Part shown: one piece after another, positions 62,838-64,000 of the stretch
How positions within the stretch are numbered: the first letter of the stretch is position 1
Layout of the letters: every line of letters starts with the position of its first letter
Assembly (NCBI RefSeq): GCF_023887685.1
Contig: NZ_JAMWMR010000021.1
Coordinates: forward strand, 61,706-125,705
Length of the DNA: 64,000 bases
Source of the DNA: Streptomyces macrolidinus
GTDB lineage: Bacteria; Actinomycetota; Actinomycetes; Streptomycetales; Streptomycetaceae
Direction of reading: 5' to 3'
Program-made: the position numbers and the translations under genes
The notes under the pieces: generated by a model
Database searches by the model: none
Seen by the model: the letters and a program-made list of their open reading frames with translations, nothing else
What the model was told of the DNA's origin: nothing

Positions 62838-64000
62838 ATGACCAAGTCCTCCCCTGCCCACCCGACGGCTCCCGACACCGTGTGGCTGGCACGCGGGCGC
62901 CACCTCGGCACGGGTGCCGAGGACGCGGTCCGACGGCGCCTGCGCGAGCTGAAGAGCAGCGAGATCATCCAGGACCATCTCGAGTTCGAAGGGTCGGGCG
63001 GGCACACGGCCGGGCGCGCCTTCGAGGCCCGCTGGCTGGTCGCCGACGACATCGTCGTACGGGCGCGGCTGAACCTCGGCGCCTACGAGGACAGGAGCGG
63101 CGCGCAGGAGTGGGCGCTGGTGGCGGAGGCGGACCGGCGCTGGGACGTCGACTGGCTCTCGCCCGCCACCGTGTTCTGGCCCGAGGACGCCGAGGTGCCC
63201 TGGGACCACGACACGCTCCCCGGGCTCCGCTTCCGGGAGATCAACCCGCTGCCCACGGACGACCGGGTAATGCGGCGTCTGCTGAGGGACTGCGCGCGCC
63301 GGTCGTGGAGCGTGCATGTGATCGTGCACGAGGCGATGACCACCGATGAGCTGGGGCGCCGCCCGCTGGCCCCGCTGCTGCCGCCCGGCCTGCGCCATCG
63401 CATCGTGGAGCACCGCGCCGCGCCCGACCAGTTCCAGGTGGTCAACTGGGCGCTGTACGACCTGGGGGCGCGGGTGCCGCGCGGTGGTGCCGTGGTGCTC
63501 CCGGGGGCGCCGGCCGACCCCGGCGTCGGGGACGACAGCTTCTCCGTACGCTCGGTGTTCCTCGACGGTTCGCGGCCCACGGACCTCATCGACACCGTGC
63601 GGCGCTACGCCGAGTCGCCTCGCCCGCTGCCCGAGGGGGCCGAGGAGGCGCTGGCCGAGCTGCGCGAGCAGTGGCATCTGACGACGCTGGAGGAGGAGCT
63701 GGCCCAGGCCCGCAGTCAGGTAGCCGCCTACGAGGAGGCGCTCGAGGCGATGACGAAGTCGCGCGACCTGTACAAGGAGGCGGCCGAGCTGGCCCATCAG
63801 GCGCTGGCGGACTACCGGGAGTCCGGGGCCCAGCCGTCCGCGCGCCGCGAGCCGCGCAAGCGGGAGGGCTTCTCCTTCCGCAACCTCACCAAGCCCCTGG
63901 AGCGCATACGCGACAACGCCAAGCTGCTCCGCGCACCGGGCAGCGACGCCCCCGCGTCCGGCGAGACGAAGTCGGAACCGGAGCCGGAGGACCCGGGGCG
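62838..64000 (+). CDS. Large hypothetical protein with C-terminal coiled coil (3' end outside window)
   Basis: The frame is open from the ATG at 62838 to the window edge, 387 residues so far. Residues 15-250 appear globular, with Trp-rich strands (WDVDWLSPATVFWPEDAEVPW, quoted in part). Residues about 275-330 form a heptad-like coiled coil (LEEELAQARSQVAAYEEALE), followed by a basic then acidic disordered tail. No membrane segment or enzyme motif is seen. The ribosome binding site is weak. I do not recognise it. Confidence 0.7.
   Translation, partial: MTKSSPAHPTAPDTVWLARGRHLGTGAEDAVRRRLRELKSSEIIQDHLEFEGSGGHTAGRAFEARWLVADDIVVRARLNLGAYEDRSGAQEWALVAEADRRWDVDWLSPATVFWPEDAEVPWDHDTLPGLRFREINPLPTDDRVMRRLLRDCARRSWSVHVIVHEAMTTDELGRRPLAPLLPPGLRHRIVEHRAAPDQFQVVNWALYDLGARVPRGGAVVLPGAPADPGVGDDSFSVRSVFLDGSRPTDLIDTVRRYAESPRPLPEGAEEALAELREQWHLTTLEEELAQARSQVAAYEEALEAMTKSRDLYKEAAELAHQALADYRESGAQPSARREPRKREGFSFRNLTKPLERIRDNAKLLRAPGSDAPASGETKSEPEPEDPG

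Overview
The window is high-GC actinobacterial DNA, most likely from a Streptomyces chromosome. The evidence is very high GC at third codon positions, frequent GTG and TTG starts, AGGAGG-type ribosome binding sites, many short start/stop overlaps (ATGA, GTGA, TTGA), secreted proteins with Ala-rich signal peptides, and SpoIIE-type phosphatases with an RsbW-like partner. I see no tRNA, rRNA, CRISPR array, insertion sequence or phage module. The first gene and the last gene run off the ends of the window.

Layout. 1-5.2 kb: an aminoglycoside-phosphotransferase-like tail lacking its catalytic residues, a truncated acyltransferase, an ArsR regulator, a roadblock protein and three secreted proteins (serine hydrolase, SGNH lipase, SH3-like). 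5.2-18.2 kb: a giant CtpH-like P-type ATPase, a membrane SpoIIE phosphatase, a PucR regulator, a CPA2 antiporter and a multidomain PAS/GAF/SpoIIE phosphatase. 18.4-23.3 kb: a Pls/PosA-type amino-acid homopolymer synthetase with a coupled amidotransferase-like gene. 23.3-35.3 kb: housekeeping and stress genes, namely YceI, a class A beta-lactamase, TPP-riboswitch-controlled thiD, a LexA paralogue, a second ArsR with tandem operators, an anti-sigma-like ATPase, a SLOG/PPOX pair, a degenerate pyrophosphatase, and an rtcB-DUF2267-archease group. 35.8-44.8 kb: a five-gene biosynthetic operon. 44.9-47.9 kb: TetR with a divergent CocE hydrolase, and DUF488. 47.9-55.5 kb: a YqiJ-like/flotillin/giant AAA ATPase operon. 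55.9-64 kb: a secreted RGD-rich protein, a coiled-coil/winged-helix protein, a GT87-like membrane protein, a second membrane SpoIIE phosphatase, hemC, a DMT transporter and a partial coiled-coil gene.

The most interesting system is the 35.8-44.8 kb operon. SbnA- and SbnB-like enzymes should make L-2,3-diaminopropionate. An A-T-TE NRPS carries a specificity pocket that suits a short diamino acid. A separate protein has a carrier domain fused to the membrane and hexapeptide-repeat part of epsilon-polylysine synthetase. A SyrP-like non-heme iron dioxygenase is also encoded. Together this looks like a split, possibly oxidatively modified version of a cationic homopoly(amino acid) synthetase. A complete single-chain Pls/PosA synthetase lies only 13 kb away.

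A second candidate system is the YqiJ-like/flotillin/DUF3686-type ATPase operon. In it a perfect 15-bp hairpin separates the flotillin gene from the ATPase gene.
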